This document shows, in pieces, positions 1 to 12,438 of a stretch of DNA of 62,070 bases. The stretch is from Acanthamoeba lenticulata (lineage: Eukaryota > Discosea > Longamoebia > Acanthamoebidae), in contig NAVB01000706.1 of NCBI GenBank assembly GCA_002179805.1, positions 1 to 62,070 on the forward strand, read 5' to 3'. A program made the position numbers and the translations under genes. The notes beneath the pieces are model-generated. The model saw only the letters and a list, made by a program, of their open reading frames with translations. It searched no databases and was not told the DNA's origin. Position 1 is the first letter of the stretch; each line of letters starts with the position of its first letter.

Positions 1-663
1 AAAAAAAAAATTGGAAAAGAATTCAAATATAAGAAATAAAAAAGTGTGAAGGAACCTTCAAGTGGGCAGTAGGGAGGCTTCTTCAACCAGGGAAAGTAGC
101 CGGCCAGTTTTGAGCTCTCAGGGTCATGTGTGAGGGTGACGTCGAAAGCCTGCAGCGTCTGCTCCAGCGTAGCGTCCTTGATGATCACCTGCTCGCGGAG
201 GCGCACACAACGCATAAGTGAACGCCAAAAGCGGCCAAATGGGAATTGGGGGTAATACCTTGTTGACAGTCTCCACCTTCTTGCCGGTGGCGGGGTCGAT
301 GACGTCCTGGCTCTCCACTTCGAAATACTTGCCCTTGTGGGCCACCGTCTTGATGTCCTTCTTGCTCTTCTTGCCAGATGCCATGGTGCCCTCATAGGGT
401 GTGGCGTCGTCCGGCCGGCCGACGTCCACAAGACTCGACCTGAAGTCGCCCGGCTCCGAGCCGTCCTCCTCGTCCTCCACATCGCCTTCATCAAGCATGC
501 TTTCATCAAAGTCTGTCTCCTTGCCCGAGGGAGTGTACACGGGCCCTGCAGGCACCTCTACGTCTCCACTGGTGCCATAATACTCGTCTGACTCATCCGC
601 CCAGTTGTTGTTCCCAGCGGGGCCTGGGGTGGGGATCGGCCTGCCTGGTTGGGAGTTGCCCAT
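1..663 (-). CDS. Acidic N-terminal protein, 5' part only (runs off left edge)
   Basis: ATG is at 663-661. Exon 1 is 663-259 (135 codons, phase 0) and ends at a GTATTA donor. The next exon runs 188-56 after a CAG acceptor and ends at a GTTCC donor, so the rest lies off the window. The first 90 residues are Pro/Gly- then Asp/Glu-rich and look disordered. The following part (lysine run, then a KYFEVES and DPATGKKVE stretch, then an aromatic FPWLKKPPY segment) looks folded and is probably the start of a domain, which I do not recognise. The gene is divergent from the ROCO gene, with about 400 bp between starts. High GC and clean codon use in both exons support it being real. Confidence 0.6.
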
Positions 664-1067
664 GTTGCGATCGATCCTCTACTTAGCTTGAGCTTCTGTG
701 CTGTGTGCGGGGTGGTTGGGCTTTTCTACTTCTGACGGGTCGTTCAACGTGTGCCTTCACCGTAGTGTATTTCCCGAAAAGCGATATATAGTGTATTTCC
801 CGAAAAGCGTACGTGGCGAGCCGACAAAGAAACAGGCATGGAAAATTGACGGAGAAAATGAAAGAAATTGCCCAAAATTAACATACCGGCCACAAGAAAG
901 GAAGAACGGACTGCGGCTGCGCAGCAGGCAGTTCTCACCCGGCTTCGCTTTGCAGCCCCAAGGGGAGTTTCACTCTTGTGAGTCAACCTGGTCCACTGCG
1001 TCGCCATTGCCGTCGAATCGACGGAAAGAATTGACTGCGCAAATTGTTTGACCGGCCACTGGCAAGA

Positions 1068-4000
1068 ATGAGTTTGAAGAAGCTGTTCAAGAAAAAGGAC
1101 CAACTGCAGCCATGGAAGGTCATGTTTGTCGGCGAAGAAAAAGTCGGGTACGTGTGCTGCCCTTATTTCTATTTATTCTATCATTATTTTTTTTTGACAA
1201 AACAATCAGAAAAACAACCGTCATGCAAGGACTGCGCAAGAAGCCGCAGGACACCTTTGCCTGGGGCGAGGGCGTCACTGCCGAGGTGAGTTGCCTCTTC
1301 TTTAACCCAACCCGCCAGCCTGGCAACCATGTTGAGGCATGCCTCACACTCTCTTGGTGTCCTGTCGTGTGCTGCAGTATTGGCTGTGGGACCTCGACGC
1401 CAAGAGCAAGCAGAAGGCGCAGCTGGTCGTCTGGGACTTTCAGTGTGCGGGCGAGTTCGGCCTTCGTGGTGCGTCTCGCCGTCACTGTCTCCCTCCTGCG
1501 ACTCCATTCCCCGTCTCGTCATCATCATCATCATCATCACGTGATGGCGGTGGTTGAGCGCAGGCCAGGACAACTACCAGGTGGTGCAAGAGACCTTCTC
1601 GTCGCATGAGCGATGCCTCTACGTTGTCGTGTGGGATCTGACCAACTCCTACTCCCAGAAGCGGATCGAGCACTGGTGCGCCGTCTTCACCACCAACAAC
1701 ATCATGACGATGATGATGATAACGACGAGAGCCACATGAGCTGATGTGTCTGTCGGGGCTGGGTGCAGGCTCTACTCGATCGCGATCCACAGCAAGAAGG
1801 CGCCCATCTTGCTGGTGGGGACGCACCGGGACGACCCGCGCATCAAGGAAGACCACCTGCGCCAGCTGAGCGACGGCCTCCGGGACAAGTTCAGCCGCGC
1901 GTTCCGCAACATCCGAGCCACCTGTTTCGTCGACGCCGTCGCCGGCCGTGGGCTCGACGAGGTCAAGCAGGCCCTGACCGATGCGATCGCGGCCGAAACA
2001 GGCCGGCAGCAGGTCCCGCCGGGCTTCCAGGGCGCGTGCCCCCAGCTGCAGGAGGCCCTCGCCGCCGTGGTCAAGAAGCGCGTTCCCCCGCTCATCCCCT
2101 GGGCCGGTACCGTGCCGCCCGCCTGGCATGCATGGTCATTGTGTCGACGCAAAATAACGGCATGGGTGGGGATAGAGTACGTCGAGCTGGTGGCCAAGTA
2201 TGTGCCCAGCTGCAGCAGCAGCAGCAGCAGCAGCAATGGCAGCGGCGAGAGCAAAGCCGAGATGCAGACAGCGCAGCAGCAGCAGCAGACCGGCGTTGGG
2301 CCGCAGCAGCAGCAGGCCCCGAGCGCCACGGGACCCGTCGCCGAGCTGACGAGCCTGCTTGGCGACCTGGGCGTCTTGGTCCACATCCGACACGACGTGC
2401 GGCTCAACCACGTCGTCATTGCCGACCCCAAGTGGCTCTACAAGGCACGCCCGCTCTCCCTCTTGCACAATCGGCCTCGCCCCGACGCTGACGCGGACAC
2501 GCGGGGGACGAAAAAACAGATGATCGACACCATTGTGCAGAGCCGGCACAAGAACACGAAAAAAGGCATTTTCTACCCGTCGACCCTGAAGCAGCTGTGG
2601 ACGGCGCCCGACTACCCGGAGGAGATCCACGAGTTCCTCTTGTCCTTGCTCGACCGCTTCGGCATCTCCTTCTGCATTCACCCCCTCGACCGCGCCGGCG
2701 ACACAAGCCCCGATGTCGACAACAATGCCGGTACGCGTTGTTTATTCTTGGATGAATTTAGAGTATTATCATTCTATAAAATTAGTTGCGAAGCTAATTT
2801 GCTTTTTATTTTGAAATATATATATATTTAAATATTTCAAAAAGCAGAAAGTGGGAAGTACTATTTCATTCCTTCGATTCTTCCGGAGGAGAAGCCGGTG
2901 ATGTTTTCCTACATGAGGAAGGTCTTTGCCGAGTTCGAGCGAGAGCGCGACCGGCGTGTGCTCGAGCGCGAAGAGGAGCGCGAGCGGGAGCTCACGCTCG
3001 AGGTCTCGCTCAACGCCCAGATCCAGCGCTGGAACAAGCCCGACACCGAAAACCACGTCGAGGGCGAGGGCGACGCCGATGCCGACGCCGAGCACGTCTC
3101 GCTCGAGATCGACACGCCCGCCGTCGGCGACGTGCTCAAGAAGTACAAGAAAACGAAGAAGAAAGCCAAGACAAAAACGAAAACCAAGTCGACAATCATG
3201 ACGAAGACGAAGATCAAGCACGACCTCAACCTCTCCGCCTTGGCGGCCGCGACGACGGAGCAGGAGGGCTTCGTGAGCGAAGCGGGCGAGGAGACCGAGT
3301 GCTCAGAGTTGACCACGTTTGACCTCTCGGACAACGAAGACAACGAGGTCGAGTGGGAGATCAACGACGAGCCGGTTGGCTCGCCGTCCTTGCCAGCTGC
3401 CACCACCTTGGCCTCGCCCAGGCATCGGCGGCCGGGGCTGCCCTACAGCCTGAGCAGCGAGCTGGCCGACAGCAGCGAGAACGACGAGAGCGGGAGCAGT
3501 CACAGCGGCGACGCCTCCAATACGAGTCCAACGACGACGACGACCAACGACAAGAAGAAAAAGAAGAAGGAAAAGAAGGAAACGAAGCGCCGCGCGGTGA
3601 CGCTCATGCCGAACCACTTCCGGACGAAGCCCGGCAGCGACCCGTCGCAGGTCGGCTCGGCCATCGTCAAGCCGATCGAAACGACGCCATCGACATCGTC
3701 GTCGACGACCGACGAGGCGCCTGAGGCCGCCGGCGACGTCTACCAGTTCGGCCGGACCTACTTGTTTGCCTTCATGCCCAACGGCTTCTTTGGTCGGCTC
3801 ATGGCGCGCGTGCTGGCCGACGGCAAGTTCGAGCCGCAGGTCTACTGGCGCACCGGCATGCTCCTTGCCTGGGTTCGCTTCTATTTATCTTGACAGTTTT
3901 ATATTTTTTTTGAATATTCAATTATTGTTATTTATTTATTATTATTATTTTATTGACTTACGGCGGTGCAGCGGAAACGGGCGAGCCGACGCGGGAAGGA

Positions 4001-5841
4001 GGAAAAGATTTTGGTGGAGATTTTCCCCAAGGAGAACCGGATCTCGATCCAAGTGCGCAAGCGCACGCACACGAACTGGCTCGCGGGGGTCAAGGCCTCC
4101 GACGAGGCCTCGTCCATGGTGGTCATCATCCACACCCTCGACGCCCTCGTCGAGGACTGGTACCAGACCAAGAAGATGGTACGCCTCCTCGGCTCTCCTG
4201 GCCTGGCCTGGCCAGTGTGATGACGTGGCATGACCTGGCGCGACGTGTCTCTCCCTTCAGTCCAAGGTGATGGTGCCGTGCATCCACTGCCTGCGGGACA
4301 CGGTGAAGGAGGCCCACCACTTTTCCATCGAGACGTGCCAGCGGGCGGTCATCCACAACCGCATGTTCCTCCGTTGTACCAAGGACGTCGGTAAGCCGGG
4401 CCTACATCCCCCCCCCACCCCAATCCGTTGGTGGCCGAGACGATGAACGATGCTGACGTCAGCGTCGATGCCACGTCAGCCGAGGGGGCCAAGGGCCCGC
4501 CCGTGCGTGTGTCGCTGCTGGCGCCGGATCTGGCCATGTCGCACCTGCAGTCGTCGCGCGTCAAGTACGAGGACATGACCTTTGGCCGGCCGCTGGGCGA
4601 GGGCGCCTACTCGCTCGTCTATCAGGGCACGCTCAAAACGGACGGGTCGGAGGTGGCCATCAAGAAGCTGAAGAATCCGCTTCGCTCGTTTGAAGAGTTC
4701 CGACGGGAGATCTGGATGATGAGCGGCCTTCACCACCCGAACCTGCTGGGCCTGCGGGGCTACACGCTCAACCCGTGCTGTATCGTGCTCGAGTACATGC
4801 GCGAGGGCGACCTCTTCCAGTTCCTCCACCGCGACGAGTGGGAGCCCCAGCGGCGCCGCGTGCAGAAGCGATGGGGCGTGCTCATGCTCAAGATCGCCAA
4901 GGACATCGCCAAGGGCTGCGCCTTCCTCCACGCGGCCAACCCGCCCGTCATCCACCGTGACCTCAAGAGCCCCAACGTTCTGGTCCGTTTTTTTTTTTTA
5001 ATATATCTATATATTCAATTTCATTATTATTTAATTTTTTAATTTTTTAATAATTATTAACTGACTGTGGATTGTACACAGTTAATGGACATCTCCAAGC
5101 ACGCGGCTGTGGTGGCCAAGGTGGCCGACTTTGGCACATGCCAGCAGGTGGCGGGCATCGTCGCAGGCCGCAAGGTTGAGAATCCAGGTACGCCCTCTTG
5201 CGCAGAGCGTCCTGCATGCTTTGCATTCCGCTCATATTTTTTTATTATTCTTTTTCTTTTCAGTGTGGCTGGCGCCAGAGGTGATGAAGGACCGGATCTA
5301 CACAGAAAAGGCAGATGTGTACTCCTACGCGGTGGTCCTCTACGAGATGCTCGCCCGCAAGCAGTTCTTTGAGGACGAGCGCTTCTTCAGCAAGATGGAG
5401 CAGCGCATCATCGCCGGCGAGCGTCCGCCGCTGCCGCCGTGCCCCCCCGAGCTCGAGCAGCTCATCCGCGACTGCTGGGCCGGCGAGGCCGACCTCCGGC
5501 CCTCGTTTGCCACCATCATCGACCGGATCACGGCCATGATGAAGTGCGTAACCTCCCCGCGCGCCATGGCGTTGACCTGTGCTCACGACATGAACGACGG
5601 GGCCGGGGGCGACAGGTTGTATTATCCAAAGCATGTAAACTACGACGCGGGGCTGGGCCACTTGGCGCTGGCCACCAGCGGCGCCGGAGCGGTCGACTGG
5701 CAGCTCCTCGAGTCGCGACCCCAGACGCCCGTCGCGCGTTCGGGGACGACGCAAGACAGCGGCGGCGGCGCTGGAGGCGTCTCGCCCAAGACCCTCGCCC
5801 AGCTCCTGAGCTTGCCGTCGCCCTCGGCCTCGTCCTCGTAG
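1068..5841 (+). CDS. ROCO-family protein kinase (ROC-COR-TKL kinase, no LRR)
   Basis: Twelve exons (1068-1147, 1210-1285, 1378-1468, 1564-1675, 1769-2106, 2176-2730, 2848-3872, 3972-4178, 4261-4390, 4480-4982, 5082-5187, 5264-5841) sum to 3801 nt, giving 1266 aa with all phases consistent. The ROC GTPase starts almost at the N terminus: a P-loop GEEKVGKTT split by intron 1, a G3-like WDFQCAGEF and a G4-like VGTHRDD. COR follows (residues about 220-870). It carries Ser and Gln homopolymers from CAG/AGC repeats near 2210-2320 and a long charged K/E/D/T insertion coded at about 2930-3720. The C-terminal kinase (about 900-1180) has GEGAYSLVYQG, the catalytic HRDLKSPNVL, DFG and APE, and a TKL-type RPSF motif. 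Family knowledge: ROCO proteins (LRRK2, Dictyostelium Roco) couple a GTPase to Ser/Thr phosphorylation. Unusual points are the absence of LRRs and the COR insertion. The intron at 2107-2177 is inferred from frame and homology. Confidence 0.93.
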
Positions 5842-5915
5842 TGTGGCGCGACCCCAATTTTGACCACAAATAGTTTTTATTTTTCTTTGCCTTGATTTCT
5901 TTCTTTGCCTTCAAG

Positions 5916-6459
5916 ATGGGAACTGCGTACGCGGACGACCTCATCCAAAAGCTGCTCGAGTTCAAGCGATCAACGAACACAATGTTTGACAACATGTGCG
6001 CGCCTTGGTGCAAGGGGATGAATTGATCAAAAATCAATTGCACTAATTCAATTAATCAACACGGCAGCTCGTCGGGTCTCCACACCAACTACACAACCGA
6101 CGACTTCGCCAGTACCCCCTCTTCCGTCTTTGAAAACTCCTTGGCTTCAACCTTAACCCGTACACTCGTGCTACAGAGGAACGAGACGCGCTCGAAGCCG
6201 CGTTGGCCGACATCGAGCAGCAGCTCAAGGCCGGCCTGCTCTTCGCCCTCGAGGACAACGCCAGCCCAGGCACGATGCCCCCTTGATTGGCCCATTTGCG
6301 CGTACCTCTCGACTGACCTCTGGCCCATCTGCAGACGTGCCCAACCTGCAAGAGAGCTTGCAGAAGATCGATGCAGAGATCAAAGAAGCGCACAACCTGC
6401 ACCAGAAGCTGCTCAAGAACACAAAGACCGCCGCTACACGATTTCACGCGGAGCAATAA
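5916..6459 (+). CDS. Small coiled-coil protein, 113 aa
   Basis: Four exons (5916-5995, 6068-6111, 6177-6269, 6335-6459) sum to 342 nt, giving 113 aa. The start lies only 75 bp after the ROCO stop. The third intron begins GCACG and ends CAG, a GC-AG intron forced by the reading frame. The N terminus is amphipathic (MGTAYADDLIQKLLEFKRS); from about residue 40 to the end it is Glu/Lys/Leu/Gln-rich and predicted helical. Size and pattern resemble small helical subunits of larger complexes such as Mediator or tethering factors, but I see no diagnostic motif and assign no function. Consistent phases across four exons argue that it is real. Confidence 0.65.
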
Positions 6460-7391
6460 AGAGAGAACTCACAACACGATGTACGTCGGGGGACAGAAAG
6501 AGACAGAGCAACAAGAAGAGGGGAGAGATGTGGAACGACGACACGTGATCGTTTCGTCTGTAACTGTTGGCCTCAGTTGCCCACCACATGTACTTGACTG
6601 CAGTTACCCAAGGTCTGTAAAACGGAACGAGCGGAATGAAATGCCTCTTTGAGGCGGCTGTCAGGTCTGCATCGGGCACGGCATGACGAAGAACAAGCTG
6701 CTTGGTGCAAAGGGATAACCCAAAGTGTACGCCGCCATTCCCGCCAGCAGCGAGAGGACGGACGATGAAGGCTGTCGTCTCGATGTCACGCCAACTAACG
6801 ACCGCATCCCACTGAGCTTCCTCCACGGCGGAACTCGATGGCACTGCCGCGGTGCTCGCTTATGATGAACGTGACCTGCTGGGTCATCTGGGCGGCCTTG
6901 GGTTGCTGGCCACTCATGGTGTCCTTGCTCGAGTCATTGCTTACTAACCTTTGCCTCACCATGAGGAAGCCGCCCCTAATGATGTGCAATCGAGTACTAG
7001 TACACATGTGGTCTCGTTACCCTCCTCTATTCTTTGCCACCTCCACGCGGTTACAGCACCCGCCCGAGCACTTCAGCGCCTTTGGCCCAATTTTAGTTTT
7101 CCACATCCAAGTTTTGAGGTGACCCCTGTGCACAGCAGCTGCTTGTCACATCTGCCCTTGCCAGCTTTGCGCTACTACAGCCCGCCACACCACCGTTTAA
7201 CAAGTCCCTGCTGCTTCACCAACACATCCCTTCTTTTCATCCGAAGACCTTCCATTCAAGCACAGACACAACTCCAGTCGCCTACCACATCTGCTTTGTT
7301 CACACCCACCCGCGACACAACTTTGATCTCTCTTCTTTGACCCGCAAGACGCCTGGCCTGCGCAACTCGAGAGACCGCCACGTCGACCAAG
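6460..7391. other. Gene-poor 0.9 kb stretch with uncertain short minus-strand ORFs
   Basis: No confident gene. On the minus strand around 6925-6795 a GC-rich short ORF begins MSGQQPKAAQMTQQ and reads about 40 codons. A second minus frame at 6844-6434 is open further but has no homology I recognise, and joining them needs an implausibly short intron of about 28 nt. The right part, 7100-7390, is probably the promoter and 5' UTR of the GATA gene. A C-rich, ACC/CCT-rich strand bias is visible there. Confidence 0.35.
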
Positions 7392-9020
7392 ATGACGACG
7401 CCTTTCCTCGAGCACACCTTGTCGGCCACGCCTCTGCTGCCTCACCACCCATTGCCTGTCCGCCCGTTGTTCCTGCAGCCGCTTTCCTCTTTCCCAGGCT
7501 CTGGTGTCTCGACCTCAACCCCGACCTCGGCTGCAGTGGGCGAGCATGCGCAAAAAGCGAGGCCGCATCAACAACACCCACATTCGCCACAATTGCTGGA
7601 CCACCAGGCCACCACCGCCCAGCCTGGTCGACTGCCGTCCCTTGCCGAGGCGCTGGCCGCACGGGCCGACCTGGCACAACCACTCAAGCTTGCGGCTGCC
7701 AAGCTGGAGCTCTCAGCCCCACCAGTCCCTCCAGCCGAGTCGCGCCCTCAGCTGCCGCCTCTGACCTCGCTCTTGGCCGAGCCTGCCCGACAGCAGCACC
7801 ACAACCATGTGCAACCTGGGTGCCAGCACCTCAGGCGTGCAGGCCACTTGCCACAACACATCCCACAGTATCATCCTCACCATCAGGCTCGGGCCTGTTG
7901 CCACCATCTTCCACTTCACCCTCAGCCACTACAGCTGCAGTCTCCATCAACCTCTGCTGCGTCTGTGGCGATGCCCCGCACGGTGCCCTCTGTCATCGTC
8001 CTCAAGCCCGACCCGTTCCTTCGCCAGCCGTCGGCTTCTGCGACGGATCTTGACCACAATCAGTGCGGCAGCCCACGTCGAAGCGAAGGTGCCTCAGTCG
8101 CGCCAGTCCTTCAGCCCAGCAGGTGGGTCGATCTCACCGAGGAGGGCGGCTCAACGAACGGCCATCGCCATTTCGGCCGTCCGGCCACTGCCTCCACCGA
8201 TGCGCGCCAGCTGTCCGACAGACCCGTTCCTGTACTTGGCTTCCCTTTTGCCCTCTCCTTTCTCGTTGATTGGAGGCATCGCACGGCAGTCCCAAAAGTC
8301 GAGGTGCTGACGGTTGGCGTGATCCGCTTTGGTTGGTGCTTGGTTGGCGTGTCCTTTCCAGCGTCAGTCGCCGACGAGGATCGCGACGAGGCATGACGTC
8401 GAGTGGCTCGCCCCAGATGCCTCCTCTGCCTGCCCGTTCCGCGGATCCGGCGGGGGCAGCAGCTATCCCGCGACGACCAGCAAGCCGCTGGTGCGCGAGG
8501 CACCGCCCAACACCGCGAGCCCTGAAGACGAGGCGGCCAGGGGAAACGGCGAGAAGCAATGCGCCCACTGCGGCAGCCGCTCCACGCCCGAGTGGCGTCG
8601 AGGGCCGACAGGACGAGGCACCCTCTGCAACGCGTAAGTTGTTGCCTGCCGTGGTGGTTAACTGTTCAGTTTTTGTCATTTGGCAGTTTTTTAACGAAGT
8701 TCTTCTCGTTCAATAGGTGCGGCCTCAAGTACACCAAGACGTTGCAGCAGGCCAAGAGACGCAAAGAAAGCCAGAGCGGGAGCGAGGTGACGGGCGGGAT
8801 GCCGTTGGAGTCGCTCCTCAATGGGCCCGAGGACCGCAAGCGGCGCACAAGTCTCACGTCGCCGATGGTCTGGCAGACGCGGGTCAAGAACTTTTTCTCT
8901 TCGCTCACTCCTTCACCGCCCGAGTCACCAACCGCAGTGTCATCGACGTCCTCCTCGCCCTCGTCGCCCAGGAAGAGGGCGCGCACGAGCGTAGAGGCCA
9001 CTTCGTCCAACCCTTTGTAA
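7392..9020 (+). CDS. GATA-type zinc finger protein 1
   Basis: The ATG at 7392 opens a Pro/His/Gln/Ser-rich, low-complexity N-terminal region of about 300 residues, typical of a transcription factor tail. The GATA finger lies at about 8566-8737: CAHCGSRSTPEWRRGP, then LCNACG, that is C-x2-C-x17/18-C-x2-C. An intron (8634-8716) interrupts the finger inside the Ala codon of CNAC. After the finger come a basic KRRKES segment and a Ser/Pro tail ending in TAA at 9020. One upstream intron is needed to join the frames. The best candidate ends at 8361 and starts near 8304 (or 8313), giving 1488 nt or about 495 aa, but this join is not certain. Probable role is sequence-specific DNA binding in the nucleus. 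Confidence 0.8.
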
Positions 9021-9366
9021 ATAATAAATACATAAATAAATAAATAAATGAACCAATTGCTATCGTCTTTGTTGACCACTACAAGGATCAGGAGACAACG
9101 TCGTGCCTTAGTGTAGTCGACAACATTAGAAGCTATCACTTTCAAGGAAGAGCATAAGACGCGGTCCAATTGGAGTCGAAAAACTGGTTGGCCAATGAGC
9201 CCTGGTTACAATCAGGATTTTATCATGGCTTGCATCGAGGTCCCCTGCCGTGGCAACGCCCGGACAACCGCCATTTAAAAAGCCAGCTCTGGTGGTCTGC
9301 AAAGGCACCAAACAAACAAGCTTCACCTTTACCACACAAACACCCTTTACCAACAACAACTACAAC
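9021..9366 (+). promoter_or_regulatory. Intergenic region with GATA gene 3' end and C2 gene promoter
   Basis: It begins with an AT-rich run containing several AATAAA-like words (about 9021-9050), suitable as a 3' end signal for the GATA gene. It then holds the upstream region of the C2 gene, with a CCAAT word at about 9192-9197 (ttggccaat) and a CA-rich leader just before the ATG. No gene is seen. Confidence 0.4.
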
Positions 9367-9809
9367 ATGTCCGGCCACAGGCACCTGCAAATCAAGATCA
9401 AGGAGGCCAAGGGCATCCCCGCGGCTGACTCCAATGGCAAGAGTGACCCGTACGGACGTCCTTTCGTAGAACACACCACTATTCGCCTGTTACTCATATC
9501 CCACACTTCAACACACCCAGGTATGTCGTCCTTACCATCGGCGGGCAGAAGAAGAAGACCAAGATCATTCACAAGACACTCGAGCCCAAGTGGTACGAGG
9601 ACTTCCGGTTCGACCTTGACGACTCGCAGCACGTCCTGCGGCTGGAAGTATTCGACCACGACAAGTTCAGCAAGGACGACTCGCTCGGCCACTTTGAGCT
9701 CAACCTCAAGACTGCCCAGATTCCCATCGGCCAGTGGACCCCCTTCGTCCGCAACCTCATCCACGACAAGCAGTCGGGCGAGCTTCAGTTTGACGTCCTC
9801 ATCTCCTAA
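9367..9809 (+). CDS. Single C2-domain protein, 123 aa
   Basis: Two exons (9367-9449 and 9521-9809) total 372 nt. The whole protein is one C2 domain. It opens with a short leader and strand 1 (LQIKIKEAKGIPAADSNG), then the Ca-binding loop SDPYVVLTIGG, in which the intron splits the Pro codon just before Tyr. A KTLEPKWYEDFRF strand follows, then a second acidic loop EVFDHDKFSKDD. Asp residues occur in both loops (D22, D28 and the FDHDKFSKDDSLG set), so calcium and phospholipid binding is likely. Stand-alone small C2 proteins of this type are common in plants and amoebae; partners and location are not evident. Confidence 0.9.
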
Positions 9810-10152
9810 GAAAAAGCTGCCCCCCAATGGCGCTGTTATGTCAAGAATATATTTATTAAAATGCAAACGAAAGAAAGCACGAAAGCCACACCCGAACACC
9901 CGGGCAACGCCAGCACGACCGTGCACTCTCTCAGGCAGCGTTTACTTCTCGCTCCTCTAAGCTCTGCCCGCGTGCTCGCCAGCTCCTCCTTCCTCATCGC
10001 TCGTTGGAGGTGTGCGGCCTCCCACACCGTCGATCGACACCGCCTGGCGTGCCGAGGACACGTGTCGGCCCTCGGGACATTTGTGAACAACGAACGTTGT
10101 GGCCGACAGCTCAAAGACAGAAGGCTTCTCGTTGGCCACAGATAAACTGAAG

Positions 10153-12438
10153 ATGCTAGAAAAGGCTCGATGGATCAAGATATTAGGCATTCTGCTTGTC
10201 GTCAAAATGCTTCTTCTGACCATATGGGCTTCCAGCTCAAGCCCAGGTGCGCCGAGCGTTCAACAACCTCGACGAGAGATCTTCTTATATGGCCTGTTAC
10301 CAGAAGATGCCCGAAACCTTCAGACCCAGGAAGAAAGAAACCATCTCAGCGCAACGCTGACCGACAAAATATTTTCGCACTCTAATCAGGTGCCCCTCCT
10401 TCGATCTTTCAGCTCTCACGGACCTTCCGCTTCGCTCTTTTATCTGTTTCTTTCTTTTTCTTTCACCAGTTTTCTGATTTATTTTTAAAAAATTGTTTTG
10501 TTTTTATTTTTGTACCAAACCAACGTACGCTTGGGCGGTTAGCAGGAGGACTGGGGCTGGTACGCTTTCGACACGCCATATTACAACCTGGGACTGCCCG
10601 CCATCGTCCACTTGTGCCGTGGCAGCAGCGCTGCCTCGCAGCCAGACGCAGAATGCCAGCGCTTGGCCGCCTACCGACGCGCCGCCGGCCTACAGGAAAG
10701 CGGGACCGAATACCCGGCAAGACCCCACAAGCGCCTGCTGGCCGAGGGCGGGACCGTCCTCGTGTGGCTGCCCGTTCGCGCGCGGCACGCGTCGACGGGT
10801 CCCTACGTGCTGCACGCGCTGCACAACGAGCTCGGGCGCGCGGGCATCCCGAGCGTGATGCACCAAGTGAGCAACATCTTGGGCTACATCACCGAGTTCA
10901 CCCACGGGATCGACTCGGTGCCCGACTGGGGCGCGCTGGCGGGCGAGAGCCGCAGCTTTGTTGTGGTGACGGCCGAAGGCAACGGATGGCTGACCGACAA
11001 GCAGCGCGGGGAAGTGCTGGCCCAAGGCGGCCGACTGGCCAAGTGGCACATGGGCTTCCACGGCACGCCCGAGGAGCAGATCACCCCGTGGGCGGTCAAC
11101 CTGTGCCACACGCACTGGACCATCACCAACTTCCTCTGCCCGGGCGCCGGCGTGCTCTGGGGCCCCAACCCGCCGCAGATCTACCAGGGCGGCCTCGAGT
11201 ACAACAACACCGCGCTCAAGACCAACCTCGTGCTCTACGACAACGACTTTGAGCTCAACGAGGCCGAGCTGCGGCGCCTGGTGCCCGGCGTCGATTTCCA
11301 GCGCTTCGAGGGGTTCACGCGAGACCAGACCATCGCGCTCTACCGCCGGGCCAAGGCCACCATCGACTTTGGCCTGCCCGGGTCCGAGTCGATCAACGCC
11401 GAGGGCAGCTGCTTCGACACGGCCACCATCATCGCGCCCGTGCGCTGCGGCGCGTCCGACCGCGACTTCCCCTTTGACGCGCGCTACAAGGTCGACCCGA
11501 CCAACTACACCGAGATCGCCGCCGTCGTGTCCGACGTGGTTCACAACTACGCGCGCCGCATCGCCGACTTTGCCTTCTTCAAGCAGGTCAGCTACCAGGT
11601 GCCGCTGCGCTTCGCCCGCGACGTCCCGCTCTACTTCCACGCCCGCGGCGCCCTCTTTTACATCTACGCGGGCAACCTGGCCAAGATGCGCGCCGTCGTC
11701 CCGCTCGTCCTCAGCATCCGCCACCACTACCCGATGGCCCAGATCGAGATCCTGGGCGTCTTCGACCGGGAGACGTGGACCTCGTTCAACCGCGTCATGA
11801 TGCGCAACCTCGAGCCCCACCTGCCCTCCGTCACCTTTGTCCGCATGACCGCCGAGCAGCGCGTCTTGGGTCTCGCCGCGCTCTACGTCGTGCCGCCGCG
11901 CACGGCCAACTCGGTCTACACGGTCTTCCTCGACGCCGAGTGCCTGCTGCTCGGCCGCGACCTGCTCAGCCTCCACGTCGCCGCCCTCCACGACGGCGTC
12001 GACGCTTCGAAGACACCAGCGGCGCTGGTGTTTGGCCGACAGGACGCGCCGGGCGCTGTCGACACGCGGGTCGTGCTGGCCCGCAGCGGCGCCTACTGGC
12101 CGCTCGTGCAGCAGCGCCACGGCAAGCTCCAGGGCTTGGCCACGCCCGAGGCGATCTTCGCCGCGCTGGACGTGCCCGTGCGCCCGCCGGACCAGCCGGA
12201 CGAGCGGCCGCTGCCGCTCGACATCCTCTTTTACGAGAAGCGCGACGAACAAGTCGACCACCACAAGGTCGGCGCCCAGTGGCGCTGGGCCGTCACACGG
12301 ACATGGAGCCTAGGACAGGCGGACGTGTTGCAAGGCAGGCTGCTGAGAGACGCTGTTAATCTCCTTGTCGGGCATCCGCTGTGGCGCTTAGTATCGGCCC
12401 ACTTCCCTGCATACTACCAGGAGTTAATGGTGAACTGA
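10153..12438 (+). CDS. Type II membrane protein with two glycosyltransferase-like domains
   Basis: Exon 1 is 10153-10389 and exon 2 is 10546-12438, total 2130 nt or 709 aa. A signal anchor follows the first few residues (ILGILLVVKMLLLTIW), so the enzyme should be Golgi/ER-lumenal. The middle part looks like a GT-B fold: VWLPVRARHASTG, a tryptophan/histidine-rich WHMGFHG, then an RAKATIDFGLPGSESINAEG block, similar to the donor-site region seen in many bacterial and protist GT-B enzymes. The C-terminal third looks like a GT-A fold of GT8 type, with FLDAECLLLGRDLL in the place of a DxD motif. The specific sugar and family are not established. The first in-frame ATG was chosen; the reading frame is open upstream to about 10099 without an ATG. 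Confidence 0.75.

Noticed and set aside
1500..1545. Poly-His or poly-Asp tract from the ATC/CAT repeat
   Set aside because: The repeat lies in an intron of the ROCO gene (1469-1563) and is not coding.
10690..12264. 524-residue minus-strand open frame opposite the glycosyltransferase
   Set aside because: GC-rich antisense of a coding exon; composition (Val/Gly/Arg-rich) is typical of shadow frames, and the plus frame shows glycosyltransferase motifs.
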